Of a stretch of 64,000 bases of DNA, positions 19,289-28,862 are shown one piece after another. Position 1 is the first letter of the stretch. Each line of letters begins with the position of its first letter. Made by a program: the position numbers and the translations under genes. The notes under the pieces were generated by a model. It was not told the origin of the DNA. It did not search any database and saw only the letters and a program-made list of their open reading frames with translations. Source of the DNA: Paracoccus sp. TOH (GTDB lineage Bacteria > Pseudomonadota > Alphaproteobacteria > Rhodobacterales > Rhodobacteraceae); NCBI RefSeq assembly GCF_030388245.1, contig NZ_CP098361.1, positions 124,001-188,000 on the forward strand, written 5' to 3'.

Positions 19289-20431
19289 ATGCTGCAGGAG
19301 CTGATCGGGGTCCGCCTGACGCTGCTGGCCGGGACCGGCCTGCCCCGACCGCTGCCGGCCGAGCTGATGGAGCGCTTCGTCTCGGCCGAGGTGGCGGTCT
19401 CGGACCGCGAGATCTCGGGCTTCGAGCTGGTCTTCGACGCCATCCGCGCCCCGGCGCTGGCGGGGGTGTTCCCGATCATGGCCGAGCCGGCGCTGAAGAC
19501 GGGATCGCGCATCGTGCTGACGGCGGTGATGGGCCTGATGCCGGTGGTGCTGATCGACGGCATCGTCGAGACGGCCGAGTTCAAGCCGGCGCAATCCGCC
19601 GGCCCGGCCCGGCTGCAGCTGCGCGGCAAGGATCTGAGCTTCGTCATGGACCGCGAGGAGCGCGAGACCACCCACCCCGCCCAGGGCCCGGGCGAGATCG
19701 CCAGCATGATCCTGCTGCGCTACATGCAATATGGCATCCTGCCGATGGTCATCCCGCCGATGACCGCGGACCGGCCGAACCCGACCGAGCGGGTGCCGAT
19801 GCAGCGCGGCACCGATTTCGCCTATCTCAAGGATCTGGCGGCGGCGCATGACCGCATCTTCACCATCATCCCCGGCCCGGTGCCGCTGACCTCGACCGGC
19901 TATTGGGGACCGCCGCCGCGCATCGGCCTGCCGCAGCGCGCCATCACCACCGACATGGGGCCGGAAAGCAACGTCTCGGGGCTGAGCTTCGAGAACGCGG
20001 CGGGCGAGGCGGCCGAGGTCCAGGGCCAGGTGCAAGATCCCGCCACCGGCCAGACCATGCCGGTGCGCTCGACCATGGCGCTGCGGCCGCCGCTGGCCGC
20101 GCAGCCCTCGATCTCCAACCGCGCCACGGTCCGGACCAACCTGTTCCAGACCCGGGGCGCGCCCTCGGCCGCGCAGGCCATGGGCGAGGCGCAGGCGCAA
20201 TCCGACGCCACCACCGACACGGTCAAGGTGACGGGCGATCTGGATACCGCACGCTATGGCGCGATCCTGTCGCCGCGCGGGCTGGTCGGGCTGCGCGGCG
20301 CGGGGCTGGACCATGACGGGCTTTATTACGTGCAAAGCGTGATCCACAAGATTTCGCGCGGCGCGTGGACGCAATCCTTCACCCTGAACCGGGAGGGCAC
20401 GGGAACCACCGTGCCCATGGTGCTGCCATGA
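19289..20431 (+). CDS. Baseplate hub protein (gp27/gpD-like, Afp8 N-terminal half)
   Basis: A 380-residue hub protein. The start is beta-rich and of phage late-control gpD/VgrG-N type (LTLLAGTGLPRPLPAELMER and VSDREISGFELVF), followed by the hub segment F-A-Y-L-K-D-L-A-A-A-H-D and a C-terminal YYVQSVIHKISRGAWTQSF. Trimers would form the channel at the base of the tube. In Afp and PVC the hub and spike are one polypeptide (Afp8); here the spike is a separate gene that overlaps it by four bases, as in T4 gp27/gp5. The start ATG is preceded by GGGGGAGG. Confidence 0.88.
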   Translation: MLQELIGVRLTLLAGTGLPRPLPAELMERFVSAEVAVSDREISGFELVFDAIRAPALAGVFPIMAEPALKTGSRIVLTAVMGLMPVVLIDGIVETAEFKPAQSAGPARLQLRGKDLSFVMDREERETTHPAQGPGEIASMILLRYMQYGILPMVIPPMTADRPNPTERVPMQRGTDFAYLKDLAAAHDRIFTIIPGPVPLTSTGYWGPPPRIGLPQRAITTDMGPESNVSGLSFENAAGEAAEVQGQVQDPATGQTMPVRSTMALRPPLAAQPSISNRATVRTNLFQTRGAPSAAQAMGEAQAQSDATTDTVKVTGDLDTARYGAILSPRGLVGLRGAGLDHDGLYYVQSVIHKISRGAWTQSFTLNREGTGTTVPMVLP

Positions 20432-20925
20432 ACGAACAGACGACGCGCGCCGGCTATTTCGGCAAGTATCGCGGCACGGTGTCGAACAACACCGACCCGC
20501 TGCAAAAGGGCCGGCTGCAGGTGCAGGTGCCGGCCGTCTACGGCACCAACACGCTGAACTGGGCCATGCCCTCGGTGCCCTTCGCCGGCTCGGGCGTCGG
20601 CTTCTACCTGATCCCGCCGGTGGGCGCCAATATCTGGGTCGAGTTCGAGGGCGGCAATATCGACGCCCCCATCTGGTCCGGCTGCTTCTGGGGCGAGGGC
20701 GAATGCCCCGGCCAGACGCCGATGGTCAAGATCATCAAGACCCAGGCCGCCACGATCACGCTGGACGAGGTGAATTCCTCGGCGCCGCTGGTGATCGAGA
20801 CCCCGTCGGGCAACCGCATCACCATCACCGCGCAGGGCATCACGCTGGAAAGCTCGGGCGGCGCCAAGGTCGAGCTTTCGGGGCCCAAGGTCACGGTGAA
20901 CTCGGGCGCATTGGAGGTGACGTGA
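20428..20925 (+). CDS. Spike protein (gpV/gp5-like OB-fold and beta-helix)
   Basis: A 165-residue central spike. Residues about 10-95 form the OB-fold (GKYRGTVSNNTDPLQKGRLQ through VPFAGSGVGFYLIPPVGANI), and the rest is a short triple-stranded beta-helix repeat (ITAQGITLESSGGAKVELSG). It contains the familiar gp5/VgrG phrase D-P-L-Q-K-G-R-L-Q-V. It should trimerise under the hub and hold the PAAR-like tip. The 1-base overlap with the PAAR gene (TGATG) and 4-base overlap with the hub gene point to equimolar synthesis. Confidence 0.92.
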   Translation: MNEQTTRAGYFGKYRGTVSNNTDPLQKGRLQVQVPAVYGTNTLNWAMPSVPFAGSGVGFYLIPPVGANIWVEFEGGNIDAPIWSGCFWGEGECPGQTPMVKIIKTQAATITLDEVNSSAPLVIETPSGNRITITAQGITLESSGGAKVELSGPKVTVNSGALEVT

Positions 20926-21251
20926 TGACCAGCCTTCTGCACAGGGGCGCGACGATCCTGTGCCCGCATGGCGGGCAGGCGCAGCCGGGCAGCAGCTCGA
21001 CCCGCGTCCAGCTGGGCGGCCAGCCGGCGGTGACGGTGGCGCATATGATGACCATTTCCGGCTGTCCCTTCACCTCGGGCACCAATCCGATGCCCTGCAC
21101 GCAGGTGCAATGGACCACGCCCGCGGCCCGCGTGACGATCGAGGGCAGCCCGGCGCTGCTGTCTTCCAGCGGCGGCATCTGCATCGGCGCGGCCGGGCCG
21201 GCGGGGCCGCCGCAGGTCGTGGCAAGCCAGATCAGGGTGACAGGGCAATGA
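20925..21251 (+). CDS. PAAR-like spike tip protein
   Basis: A 108-residue tip protein. It has the layout of DUF4280/PAAR-like proteins: an N-terminal G-A-T-I-L-C-P-H-G-G, a central H-M-M-T-I-S-G-C-P-F and M-P-C-T-Q-V-Q-W, with conserved cysteines and histidines that could bind a single metal ion at the apex. It would sharpen the spike and is where effectors can attach in related systems. Length matches Afp10-type proteins without an added toxin domain, so any cargo must be encoded elsewhere. Confidence 0.87.
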   Translation: MTSLLHRGATILCPHGGQAQPGSSSTRVQLGGQPAVTVAHMMTISGCPFTSGTNPMPCTQVQWTTPAARVTIEGSPALLSSSGGICIGAAGPAGPPQVVASQIRVTGQ

Positions 21252-21610
21252 CCGATCTTTCCGCCCCCTTCCGCATCGACGGCACCGGCCGCACCGCCAC
21301 CACCGGCGACGCCCGCCGCCACGCCCGCGACCTGATCGAGGCGGTCTTGTTCACCGCCCCGGGCGAGCGGGTGAACCGGCCCGATTTCGGCTCGGGCCTG
21401 CTGGAGATGCTGTTCGATACCAACAACCAGGCGCTGGAGACCGCCGCCGATTTCCTGATCCAGACGGCGATCCAGAAGCACCTGTCCGAGATCCTGACCG
21501 TCTCGGAACTAAGCCTGCGCCGCGACGAGGGGCTGCTGGAGATCGCCCTCTCCTATGTCCTGCGCGACACCGGCGAGACGGTCAGCGACACCTTCAGGCG
21601 CGAGGTCTAG
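21248..21610 (+). CDS. Baseplate wedge protein gp25/GPW-like
   Basis: A 120-residue wedge component (Afp9/gp25/P2 gpW family). The lysozyme-like gp25 core is clear: LIEAVLFTAPGERVNRPDFG followed by S-G-L-L-E-M-L-F, the most conserved block in contractile baseplates. It joins sheath to baseplate and triggers contraction. It overlaps the PAAR gene by four bases and lies three bases before the first gpJ-like gene. Confidence 0.93.
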   Translation: MTDLSAPFRIDGTGRTATTGDARRHARDLIEAVLFTAPGERVNRPDFGSGLLEMLFDTNNQALETAADFLIQTAIQKHLSEILTVSELSLRRDEGLLEIALSYVLRDTGETVSDTFRREV

Positions 21611-21613
21611 GCC

Positions 21614-24121
21614 ATGGCACGCGCGGAAAGTTTCCTCGACGAAAGGCGCGAAAGGCTTGCCGCCTCGGCCGCGCGGGTGAACGGCATCGCCGGGATCGAG
21701 GTCGATGCCGGCGACATGACCCGGCTGCTGCTGCGCTTCGTCCATCCGCTGCCCGGCCAGCCGAACGGCCGCCCGACCGCGCCAGCGCTGCGGCCCTCGG
21801 ACCTGCTGGTCGAGGGCGGCGACCGCATCCGCGGCGTCAGCGTGCTGGCGGCCGAGGCGTCGGGGCGCGAGCTGCGGCTGCGGGTGAACCGGGCGGGCGA
21901 TTTCTCGACCTACCGGCTGCGCATCCGCGATGGCCTGCCGGGCTGGGATCCGATCCTGCGCGAGATCCGCTTCGCCTTCCGGCTGCATTGCGACAGCGGC
22001 GATTGCGCCGCCCCGCCGCCGGCGCCGGCGCGGCCGGCCGAGCCGCCGCAGATCGACTATCTGGCGCGCGACTACGACAGTTATCGCCGGCTGATGCTGG
22101 ACCGCATGGCGGTCAGCGTGCCGGGCTGGACCGAGCGCAACCCGGCCGACCTGGGCGTGGCGCTGGTCGAATGGCTGGCCTTTATCGGCGACGCGCTCAG
22201 CTACCGGCTGGACCATGTCGGCACCGAATACGCGCTGCAGACGGCGCGGCTGCGGGTCTCGGCCGCGCGCCATGCCCGGCTGGTCGGCTACCGGATGCAT
22301 AACGGCGCCAGCGCGCGGGTGCTGGCGCAGCTGCGGCTGGCGCCGGGGGTGACCGACTTCACCCTGCCCGATCACGGCCTGGCCTTCCTGACCCGCTCGG
22401 ACACCGACGACGGGGCGGTGATCCCGCTGGCCGCCGCGCAGCCGGCGGTCGAGACCGGCGCCGTGGCCTTCGAGCCGCTGGCGCCCGCCGCCCTGCGCGC
22501 CGCCCATGACCGCATCGCCCTGCATCACTGGGGCGATGCCGGCGCGGTGCTGGCGCGGGGCGCCACCTTCTGCGACCTGCGCGACCCCGACCAGGCCCTG
22601 CAACTGGCCGAGGGCGACCTGCTGGTGCTGGTGCAGAACCGCGACCCGGTGACGCGCCGGCTGTCCGATGCCGATCCCGGCGCGCGCCAGGCGGTGCGGC
22701 TGACCAAGCCGCCCGAGATGCTGGCCGATCCGCTGGAGCTGCTGCCGCCGCCCGGCGGCGGCGCCGCGCAGCCGCTGCGGGTCTGGCGCATCCGCTGGGG
22801 GGCCGGGGACGCGCTGCGCTTCGACCTGGACCACGGCGCGACCGCAGGCGAACCGATGGCGCTGGCGCTTGGCAATATCGTGCTGGCCGATCACGGCCTG
22901 ACCCTGCCCGACCCGGCGACCGACCAGCCGCTGGCCGAGCCGCTGGGCCTTGCCCCCGACCTGACCGACCCCGAGGAGCCGCCCGCCCCCGGCCAGCCCG
23001 ACGAGCCGAAGCCGCTGGCGGCGCTGGACCGGCCGCGGCCCTTCCGCCCGCGCCTTGCCCGCCACGACCTGAGCTTCGCGGTGCCGCCGGACGACGGCGC
23101 GGCTTCGGCCGCCGAGCTGCTGCGGGTCGATCCGGCCCGGGCGGTGGCGCAGATCAGCCTGCGCTCGACCGACGAGACCGACCGCTGGCTGCCGGTGCCC
23201 GACCTGCTGGGCCAGCCCGCCGATACGCTGGTCTTCGTCCCCGAGGTCGAGGCCGACGGCACCACCCGGCTGCGCTTCGGCCAGCCGCACGGCGCCCTGC
23301 CCAGCCTGAACGGCAAGACGCCGCTGCCCGGTGACGGCTTCACCGCCAGCTATCGCGTCGGCCACGGCCGCGCCGGCAATATCGGCGCCGGGGCGCTGGC
23401 GCGGGTCGCCGCCTCGGGCGCGGTGGCGGCCAATGTCGCGGGCGTGACCAACCCGCTACCCGCCACCGGCGGCGCAGAGCGCGAGACCGTGGCGGAAGTG
23501 CGCCAGCGCGCGCCGGTCGGCTTCCACCTGCAAAGGCGCGCGGTGACGCTGGCCGATTACGAGGCGCTGCTGGACGCCCATCCCCAGGTGCAGCGCGCCA
23601 CCGCCCGCAAGCGCTGGCTGGGCGGCTGGCCGGCGATCTTCCTGACCGTGGACCGGGTGGCCGGCCTGCCGGTGGATCAACCCTTCCGGCAGATGCTGCT
23701 CGACTATCTGGAACCCTACCGGATGATGGGCCACGACCTGACCGTGGACGCGCCGATCCTGGTGCCGCTGACCATCGCCATCCGCGCCTGCGCCGCAGCC
23801 GACGCCTTCGCCGACAAGGTGGCCGGGGCGCTGGCCGCGCGCTTTTCCGCCGGGCTGGCCGAGGACGGGCGGCCGGGCTTCTTCCATCCCGACAACGTCA
23901 CCTTCGGCAGCCGCATCTACCTGAGCCATATCTACCGCGCCGGGCTCGATGTGCCGGGGGTGGCCGACCTGCGCGTCACCGCCTTTGGCCGCTCGGGCCA
24001 GCCCGATGCCAGCGCCGAGGGCGTGCTGGCCTTTGGCCCGCGCGAGATCCCGGTGCTGTCGAACGACCCGAACCGCCCCGGCGAGGGACGGCTGACCATC
24101 GAGACGAGGGGGGGCAGATGA
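21614..24121 (+). CDS. Large baseplate wedge protein 1 (gpJ/gp6-like, TIGR02243-like)
   Basis: An 835-residue wedge protein. Diagnostic parts are Q-I-D-Y-L-A-R-D-Y-D-S-Y near residue 150, the segment WTERNPADLGVALVEWLAFI with DALSYRLDHVGTEYALQTA (the hallmark of large eCIS/phage wedge proteins), and the gpJ core around residues 610-760 (NPLPATGGAERETVAEVRQR, then RRAVTLADYEALL). It corresponds to Afp11. A beta-rich insertion with GFTASYRVGHGRAGNIG lies in the middle. The last codons overlap the next gene. Confidence 0.9.
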   Translation: MARAESFLDERRERLAASAARVNGIAGIEVDAGDMTRLLLRFVHPLPGQPNGRPTAPALRPSDLLVEGGDRIRGVSVLAAEASGRELRLRVNRAGDFSTYRLRIRDGLPGWDPILREIRFAFRLHCDSGDCAAPPPAPARPAEPPQIDYLARDYDSYRRLMLDRMAVSVPGWTERNPADLGVALVEWLAFIGDALSYRLDHVGTEYALQTARLRVSAARHARLVGYRMHNGASARVLAQLRLAPGVTDFTLPDHGLAFLTRSDTDDGAVIPLAAAQPAVETGAVAFEPLAPAALRAAHDRIALHHWGDAGAVLARGATFCDLRDPDQALQLAEGDLLVLVQNRDPVTRRLSDADPGARQAVRLTKPPEMLADPLELLPPPGGGAAQPLRVWRIRWGAGDALRFDLDHGATAGEPMALALGNIVLADHGLTLPDPATDQPLAEPLGLAPDLTDPEEPPAPGQPDEPKPLAALDRPRPFRPRLARHDLSFAVPPDDGAASAAELLRVDPARAVAQISLRSTDETDRWLPVPDLLGQPADTLVFVPEVEADGTTRLRFGQPHGALPSLNGKTPLPGDGFTASYRVGHGRAGNIGAGALARVAASGAVAANVAGVTNPLPATGGAERETVAEVRQRAPVGFHLQRRAVTLADYEALLDAHPQVQRATARKRWLGGWPAIFLTVDRVAGLPVDQPFRQMLLDYLEPYRMMGHDLTVDAPILVPLTIAIRACAAADAFADKVAGALAARFSAGLAEDGRPGFFHPDNVTFGSRIYLSHIYRAGLDVPGVADLRVTAFGRSGQPDASAEGVLAFGPREIPVLSNDPNRPGEGRLTIETRGGR

Positions 24122-26772
24122 GCAGCGTCAAACCCACGCCGGAACCGATCGTCAACCGCGCCGGCCTGCCGGCGCTGCGCGCCCGCGCCGGCACGCATCC
24201 GACCTTCCTGGCCGCGCTGCGCCGCGGGCTGGCGGACGGCAACCGCCCCGGCCTGTCCGAGCTGCGCAGCCGGGATCAGGACGACTTCACCCTGGGCCTG
24301 CTGGACGCCTGGGCGGCCACGCTGGACACGCTGACCTTCTATGCCGAGCGGCAGGCGAACGAGGCCTATCTGCGCACCGCGACCCGGCGCGAAAGCGTCC
24401 GCGCCCATGCCAGGCTGATCGGCTACGAGCTTGCCCCGGCCAAGGCGGCCTCGTGCCATCTGGTCTTCGAGGCCGAACCCCATGACGCGCCCGAGGCGGT
24501 GTTGGACTATCCGCCCGGCCTGCAGGTGCGCTCGATCCCGCGCGACGGCGAGTTGCCGCAGCTTTTCGAGACCGTCGAGTCGCTGCTGGCGCGCGCCGAA
24601 TGGAACGCCATGCGGCCGCTGATGGCCTGGCCGCAGATCCTGGCCGCGGGTGCCGAGGAAATCCAGCTGGCGCAGGACGCGCCGCGCCTGGCGCTTGGCG
24701 ATCCGCTGCTGCTGATGCGGGGCGAGGTGCCGGTGGCCGCCGGCGCGGGCGATCAGGCCGGGTTCCTGCGCCGGGTCTCGGGCCTGCGCGACGGCATCGG
24801 CGGGCGGCGCATCCTGGCGCTGCGCAGCGATCCCGCCAGCCAGCCGCCCTACGGCTTCCGGCCGATCCTGCAGGCCGTCTGGACGCCGGGGCTGGCGTTC
24901 TCGACCAGCAGCATGGTGGCGCTGCTGGCCGGGCATGGCTGGTCGGTGGCGACGCTGGCCGCGGCCAGCAATTTCCACAGCCTGACCGCGCGCGAGATGC
25001 GGCAGGCGGTGCAGGCCTCGGACTTCCGGGCCGAGGGGCCGATCCGCCCGGCGGTGCTGCGCGTCCGCGCCGGATTCTTCGGCAATACCGCCGCGGTCAA
25101 GCTGCTGCCGGCGGATTCCGGCATCGGCGCGCCGGGGGCGGTCACCGCCACCGCCGGCGAGGTCGGCGACACCGCGCCGGGCAACCGCGCCTATCTCTAT
25201 CTGGACCGCGACCATCCCGAGATCACCGCCGGCCAGGGCCTGCTGATCCGCGATGCCGCGAACGAGGCCTGGCTGCGCATCCATGCCGCCGAGACCCAGG
25301 GCGTCGAGGCTTACGGCCTCGCGGCCAAGGTCACGCGGCTGGAGGTGGACGACAAGGGGCTGGCGCCGGACGGCGCGCTGATCGCGCTGTCGGGCTTCAG
25401 CACCCGCGGCAGCATCGCCCATGCCCTGCCCGAACCGCTGCCGCTGGCCGACCTGCCGATCACCGATCCGGTCGGGCAGGCCGCGGGCGCGCTTGGCGCC
25501 GACCAGGTCGAGATCGCCACGCCCGAGCTGCAGCTGATGCCCGGCAAGGTGCTGGCCATCACCGGCGAGCGCGCCGATCTGGCCGGCGTCACGGCGGCCG
25601 AGATCCGGGTGCTGGCGCAGAACCTGATCGTCGGCGACCATTCGCTGCTGACCTTTACCCAGCCGCTGGCGCATCGCTATGTCCGCGACACGGTGCGCAT
25701 CTCGGCCAATGTGGCGCTGGCCACGCATGGCGAGACGGTGGCCGAGGTGCTGGGCGACGGCGACGCCACCCGGACCTTCCAGCGCTTCAGGCTGAAATCC
25801 GTGCCGCTGACCCATGTCTCGGCCCGCAACGCGCGCGGCATGGTCCCGGCGATCGAGCTGCGGGTCAACCGCATCCGCTGGGATCTGGTGGAGGATTTCC
25901 GCGCCGCCGGGCCGCAGGACCGGGTCTGGCTGCTGCGCATCGAGGAGGACGGCAGCGCCCATGTCGTCTTCGGCGACGGGCTGCGCGGCGCCCGCCTGCC
26001 CACCGGACAGGGCAATGTCGAAGCGGTCTATCGGCGCGGCGCCGGGCTGTCCGGTCATCTGGAGGCTGGGCATCTGTCGCTGCTGGCGACCAAGCCCGCC
26101 GGGCTGAAGGCGGTGACGAACCCCCTGTCCCCCGCCGGCGGCGCCGATGCCGAGCGGCTGGAAGATGCACGCCGCAACGCGCCCATGGGCGTCCTGACGC
26201 TGGGCCGCGCCGTGTCCTTGCGCGATTACGAGGATTTCGCCCGCGGCTTTGCCGCCGTGGCCAAGGCGCGGGCCGACTGGACCTTCGACGGCTTCGCCCG
26301 CCCGATCCTGGTCACCGTCGCCGGACAGGGCGGCGCCATCCTGCCCGAGACCGGCGACGACATGCAGAACCTGCGCGCCGCACTGCTGGCAGCGGGCGAA
26401 TCCGACCTGCGCGTCGGCCTGCGCAATTATCGCCCCACCGGCTTCGGCCTGGCGGCGCGGCTGTTCGCCGATCCCGGCCACATGCCCGAGGACGTGATCG
26501 ACGCCGCGCGCCGGGCGGTGCTGGCGGCATTCTCGTTCGACGCGCGCGAGCTGGGGCAAGGCGTCAGCCAGGCGCAGGTCATCGCCGCGCTGCAATCGGC
26601 GCCGGGTGTCGTCGGGGTCGATCTTGACGCGCTCTATACCGGCGACACGCCGCGACTGCAGCCGCGCCTGACCGCCGCGCTTGGCCGGCCCGACCTTGCC
26701 GGGGCGCTGCCGGTCGCGGCCGAACTGCTGACGCTGGATCCCATCCGGCTGCATCTGGAGGTGGCGGCATGA
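24118..26772 (+). CDS. Large baseplate wedge protein 2 (gpJ/gp6-like)
   Basis: An 884-residue paralogue of the preceding protein, equivalent to Afp12. It opens with the wedge-dimer segment QDDFTLGLLDAWAATLDTLT and YAERQANEAYLRTATRRESV, and its C-terminal third carries the gpJ core (NPLSPAGGADAERLEDARRN, then GRAVSLRDYEDFARGFA). The two J-like proteins probably pair as the gp6 ring does. The middle 400 residues are diverged and beta-rich. The stop overlaps the gpI-like gene (ATGA). Confidence 0.89.
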   Translation: MSSVKPTPEPIVNRAGLPALRARAGTHPTFLAALRRGLADGNRPGLSELRSRDQDDFTLGLLDAWAATLDTLTFYAERQANEAYLRTATRRESVRAHARLIGYELAPAKAASCHLVFEAEPHDAPEAVLDYPPGLQVRSIPRDGELPQLFETVESLLARAEWNAMRPLMAWPQILAAGAEEIQLAQDAPRLALGDPLLLMRGEVPVAAGAGDQAGFLRRVSGLRDGIGGRRILALRSDPASQPPYGFRPILQAVWTPGLAFSTSSMVALLAGHGWSVATLAAASNFHSLTAREMRQAVQASDFRAEGPIRPAVLRVRAGFFGNTAAVKLLPADSGIGAPGAVTATAGEVGDTAPGNRAYLYLDRDHPEITAGQGLLIRDAANEAWLRIHAAETQGVEAYGLAAKVTRLEVDDKGLAPDGALIALSGFSTRGSIAHALPEPLPLADLPITDPVGQAAGALGADQVEIATPELQLMPGKVLAITGERADLAGVTAAEIRVLAQNLIVGDHSLLTFTQPLAHRYVRDTVRISANVALATHGETVAEVLGDGDATRTFQRFRLKSVPLTHVSARNARGMVPAIELRVNRIRWDLVEDFRAAGPQDRVWLLRIEEDGSAHVVFGDGLRGARLPTGQGNVEAVYRRGAGLSGHLEAGHLSLLATKPAGLKAVTNPLSPAGGADAERLEDARRNAPMGVLTLGRAVSLRDYEDFARGFAAVAKARADWTFDGFARPILVTVAGQGGAILPETGDDMQNLRAALLAAGESDLRVGLRNYRPTGFGLAARLFADPGHMPEDVIDAARRAVLAAFSFDARELGQGVSQAQVIAALQSAPGVVGVDLDALYTGDTPRLQPRLTAALGRPDLAGALPVAAELLTLDPIRLHLEVAA

Positions 26773-28838
26773 GACTGACGACCGAGGACATCTTCGCCCT
26801 GCTGCCCGCCTATATGCGGCTGCGCGACGCGGCCGAGGGCGCCGCGGTCAAGGGCCGGCTCGATCCGACCGACCCGCGCGAGGCGCAGGATTTCGGCCCG
26901 CTGCGCACGCTCGCCTCGCTGATCGCGCGCGAGGCGCAGGTGGCGGACGAGCAGATCGACCGGCTTTACGACGACGCCTTCATCGAGACCTGCGCGCCCT
27001 GGGTGGTGCCCTATCTGGGCGATCTGCTGGGCGTGCGGGGCCTGGGCGACATTCCCGAAGGGCTGGACCTGCGCGCCCGCGTCGCCGATGCGCTGGCGCT
27101 GCGCGCGCGCAAGGGCACGCTGCGGGCGCTGGAACACGCCGTTTCGGAAAGCGCCAACCTGCCGGCGCTGGCGGTGGAATACGGCCGCAAGCTGGTGCAT
27201 GCGCAGTCGATGCGCCTGACGCATCCCGCCATGGGCGCGGCGGTGGATTTCCGCGACAAGCCGGGGCTGGCGCGGATCGGCGCGGCCTATGAGCGCGCCT
27301 CGCGCGGGGTCGAGGTCCGGCGCATCGACACGCGCGGCGGGCGCTGGAACCTGGGCAATGTCGGGCTGCATGTCTGGCGGCTGCGGCCCTGGCCGATCAG
27401 CAACCATCAGGTGAACCCGGTGGTGGCGGGGCGGCGCGCCTTCCGCTTCCATCCGCTGGGCTGCGACGCGCCGCTTTTCGACCGCGCCCAGGCCCGGCCG
27501 CCCATCGAACAGTCGATGCGCGAATCCGCCCTGCCGATCCCGATCAGCCGCGCGCTGATGGCCGAGGATCCCGGCCGCTTCTATGGCGAGGGCCGGGCGA
27601 TCCGGGTTTTCGTCGGCAATGCCGAGGTGCCGCTGGCCGAGATCCGCGCCGCCCATCTGGGCGACCGCGCCGGCGGTGGCACCGAGCCGTGGAACCGCGC
27701 GCCCCTGCCCGACCGCACCCTGATCGACCCGGAACTGGGCCGGCTGGTGGTCGGGGCGAACCGCAGCGGCACGGTGCGCGTCACCTGCCATTTCGCCCGC
27801 CCCTGCGAGATCGGCGGCGGCGAACAGGCCCGGCTGGCCTCGATCGGTTCGGTCGAGGACGCGGTGACGATCCCGCCCTCGGTGGTCATCGCCACCCGCA
27901 TCGCCGAGAACGGCAGCGCCGGCACCTTCCTGCTGGAGCAAAGCACGCATTACCGCGCGGGCGCCAGCATCGCGGTCCCGGACGGCGGCGTGCTGCGGCT
28001 GATCGCCGCCGAGGGACGCTTCCCGACCGTGCGGCTTTCCGCGCCCCTGACCATCACCCTGGGCCGCGCTGCGCGGGTCGAGCTGAACGGGCTGCGGCTG
28101 CATGGCGGCATGCTGCGCATCCGCGGCAATGCCAATGCGCCCGGCACGCTGGTCCTGCGCGATTGCACGCTGGTGCCGGGGCTGGGGCTCGACCGGCTGG
28201 GCGACCCGGTCTCGCCCGGCGAGGTCTCGCTGCTGATTGAGGCGACGGGCATGGCGCTGGACTGCGAGCGGGTGGTGACCGGGCCGGTTCGGCTGGCCTC
28301 GGATGTCGAGGCGGGCTTCGCCGATTGTATCATCGACGCCGGCAGCGGCACGGCGCGGGCGATCTTCGCGGCCCCGAACACGCTGCGCCACGTCCTCAGC
28401 CTGACCCGCTGCACGCTGCGCGGCCGGGTCGAGACCGACGGCTTCACCGGCGGCCTGATCGCCGAGGAGGAGACGGCCGGGGGCCTGCCCGCCACCACCG
28501 ACACGCTGTTTCTGGGTGCGGCCCCGGCGGTGACGGCCGCGCGGCGGCAGGTCGGCTGCATCCGCTTTTCGCTGGTGCCCGAGGGATCGCCGACACCCCG
28601 GCTCTATCGCTGCATCCGCGGCCCGGCGCCGGTCTTCGCCGGCCTGCGCTATGCCGATCCCGACTATTTCCTGCTGGCCCCCGGCACGCCCGACGCCCTG
28701 CGCCGCGGGGCCGAGAACGGCGGCGAGATCGGCGCCTATAACCGCGCCGCCCTGACCGTCCGCGACGACAACATCGCCCGCAGCATCGAGGATTTCCTGC
28801 GCTTCGGCCATGCCGCGGGGATCTTCCATGAAAGCTGA
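26769..28838 (+). CDS. gpI-like tail protein (TIGR02242-like) with beta-helix C-terminal half
   Basis: A 689-residue protein. The first ~200 residues resemble phage P2 gpI and eCIS TIGR02242 proteins: LLPAYMRLRDAA, D-E-Q-I-D-R-L-Y-D-D-A-F-I-E-T-C, then WVVPYLGDLLGVRGL and the R-K-G-T-L-R-A-L-E turn. The C-terminal 350 residues look like a right-handed beta-helix (VELNGLRLHGGMLRIRGNAN, then LRDCTLVPG), suggesting a built-in arm or fibre-binding part. GpI proteins tie fibres to the baseplate, which fits the fibre gene that follows. Confidence 0.82.
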   Translation: MRLTTEDIFALLPAYMRLRDAAEGAAVKGRLDPTDPREAQDFGPLRTLASLIAREAQVADEQIDRLYDDAFIETCAPWVVPYLGDLLGVRGLGDIPEGLDLRARVADALALRARKGTLRALEHAVSESANLPALAVEYGRKLVHAQSMRLTHPAMGAAVDFRDKPGLARIGAAYERASRGVEVRRIDTRGGRWNLGNVGLHVWRLRPWPISNHQVNPVVAGRRAFRFHPLGCDAPLFDRAQARPPIEQSMRESALPIPISRALMAEDPGRFYGEGRAIRVFVGNAEVPLAEIRAAHLGDRAGGGTEPWNRAPLPDRTLIDPELGRLVVGANRSGTVRVTCHFARPCEIGGGEQARLASIGSVEDAVTIPPSVVIATRIAENGSAGTFLLEQSTHYRAGASIAVPDGGVLRLIAAEGRFPTVRLSAPLTITLGRAARVELNGLRLHGGMLRIRGNANAPGTLVLRDCTLVPGLGLDRLGDPVSPGEVSLLIEATGMALDCERVVTGPVRLASDVEAGFADCIIDAGSGTARAIFAAPNTLRHVLSLTRCTLRGRVETDGFTGGLIAEEETAGGLPATTDTLFLGAAPAVTAARRQVGCIRFSLVPEGSPTPRLYRCIRGPAPVFAGLRYADPDYFLLAPGTPDALRRGAENGGEIGAYNRAALTVRDDNIARSIEDFLRFGHAAGIFHES

Positions 28839-28862
28839 CGCGCCCAGAACGAGGAGGTTGAC

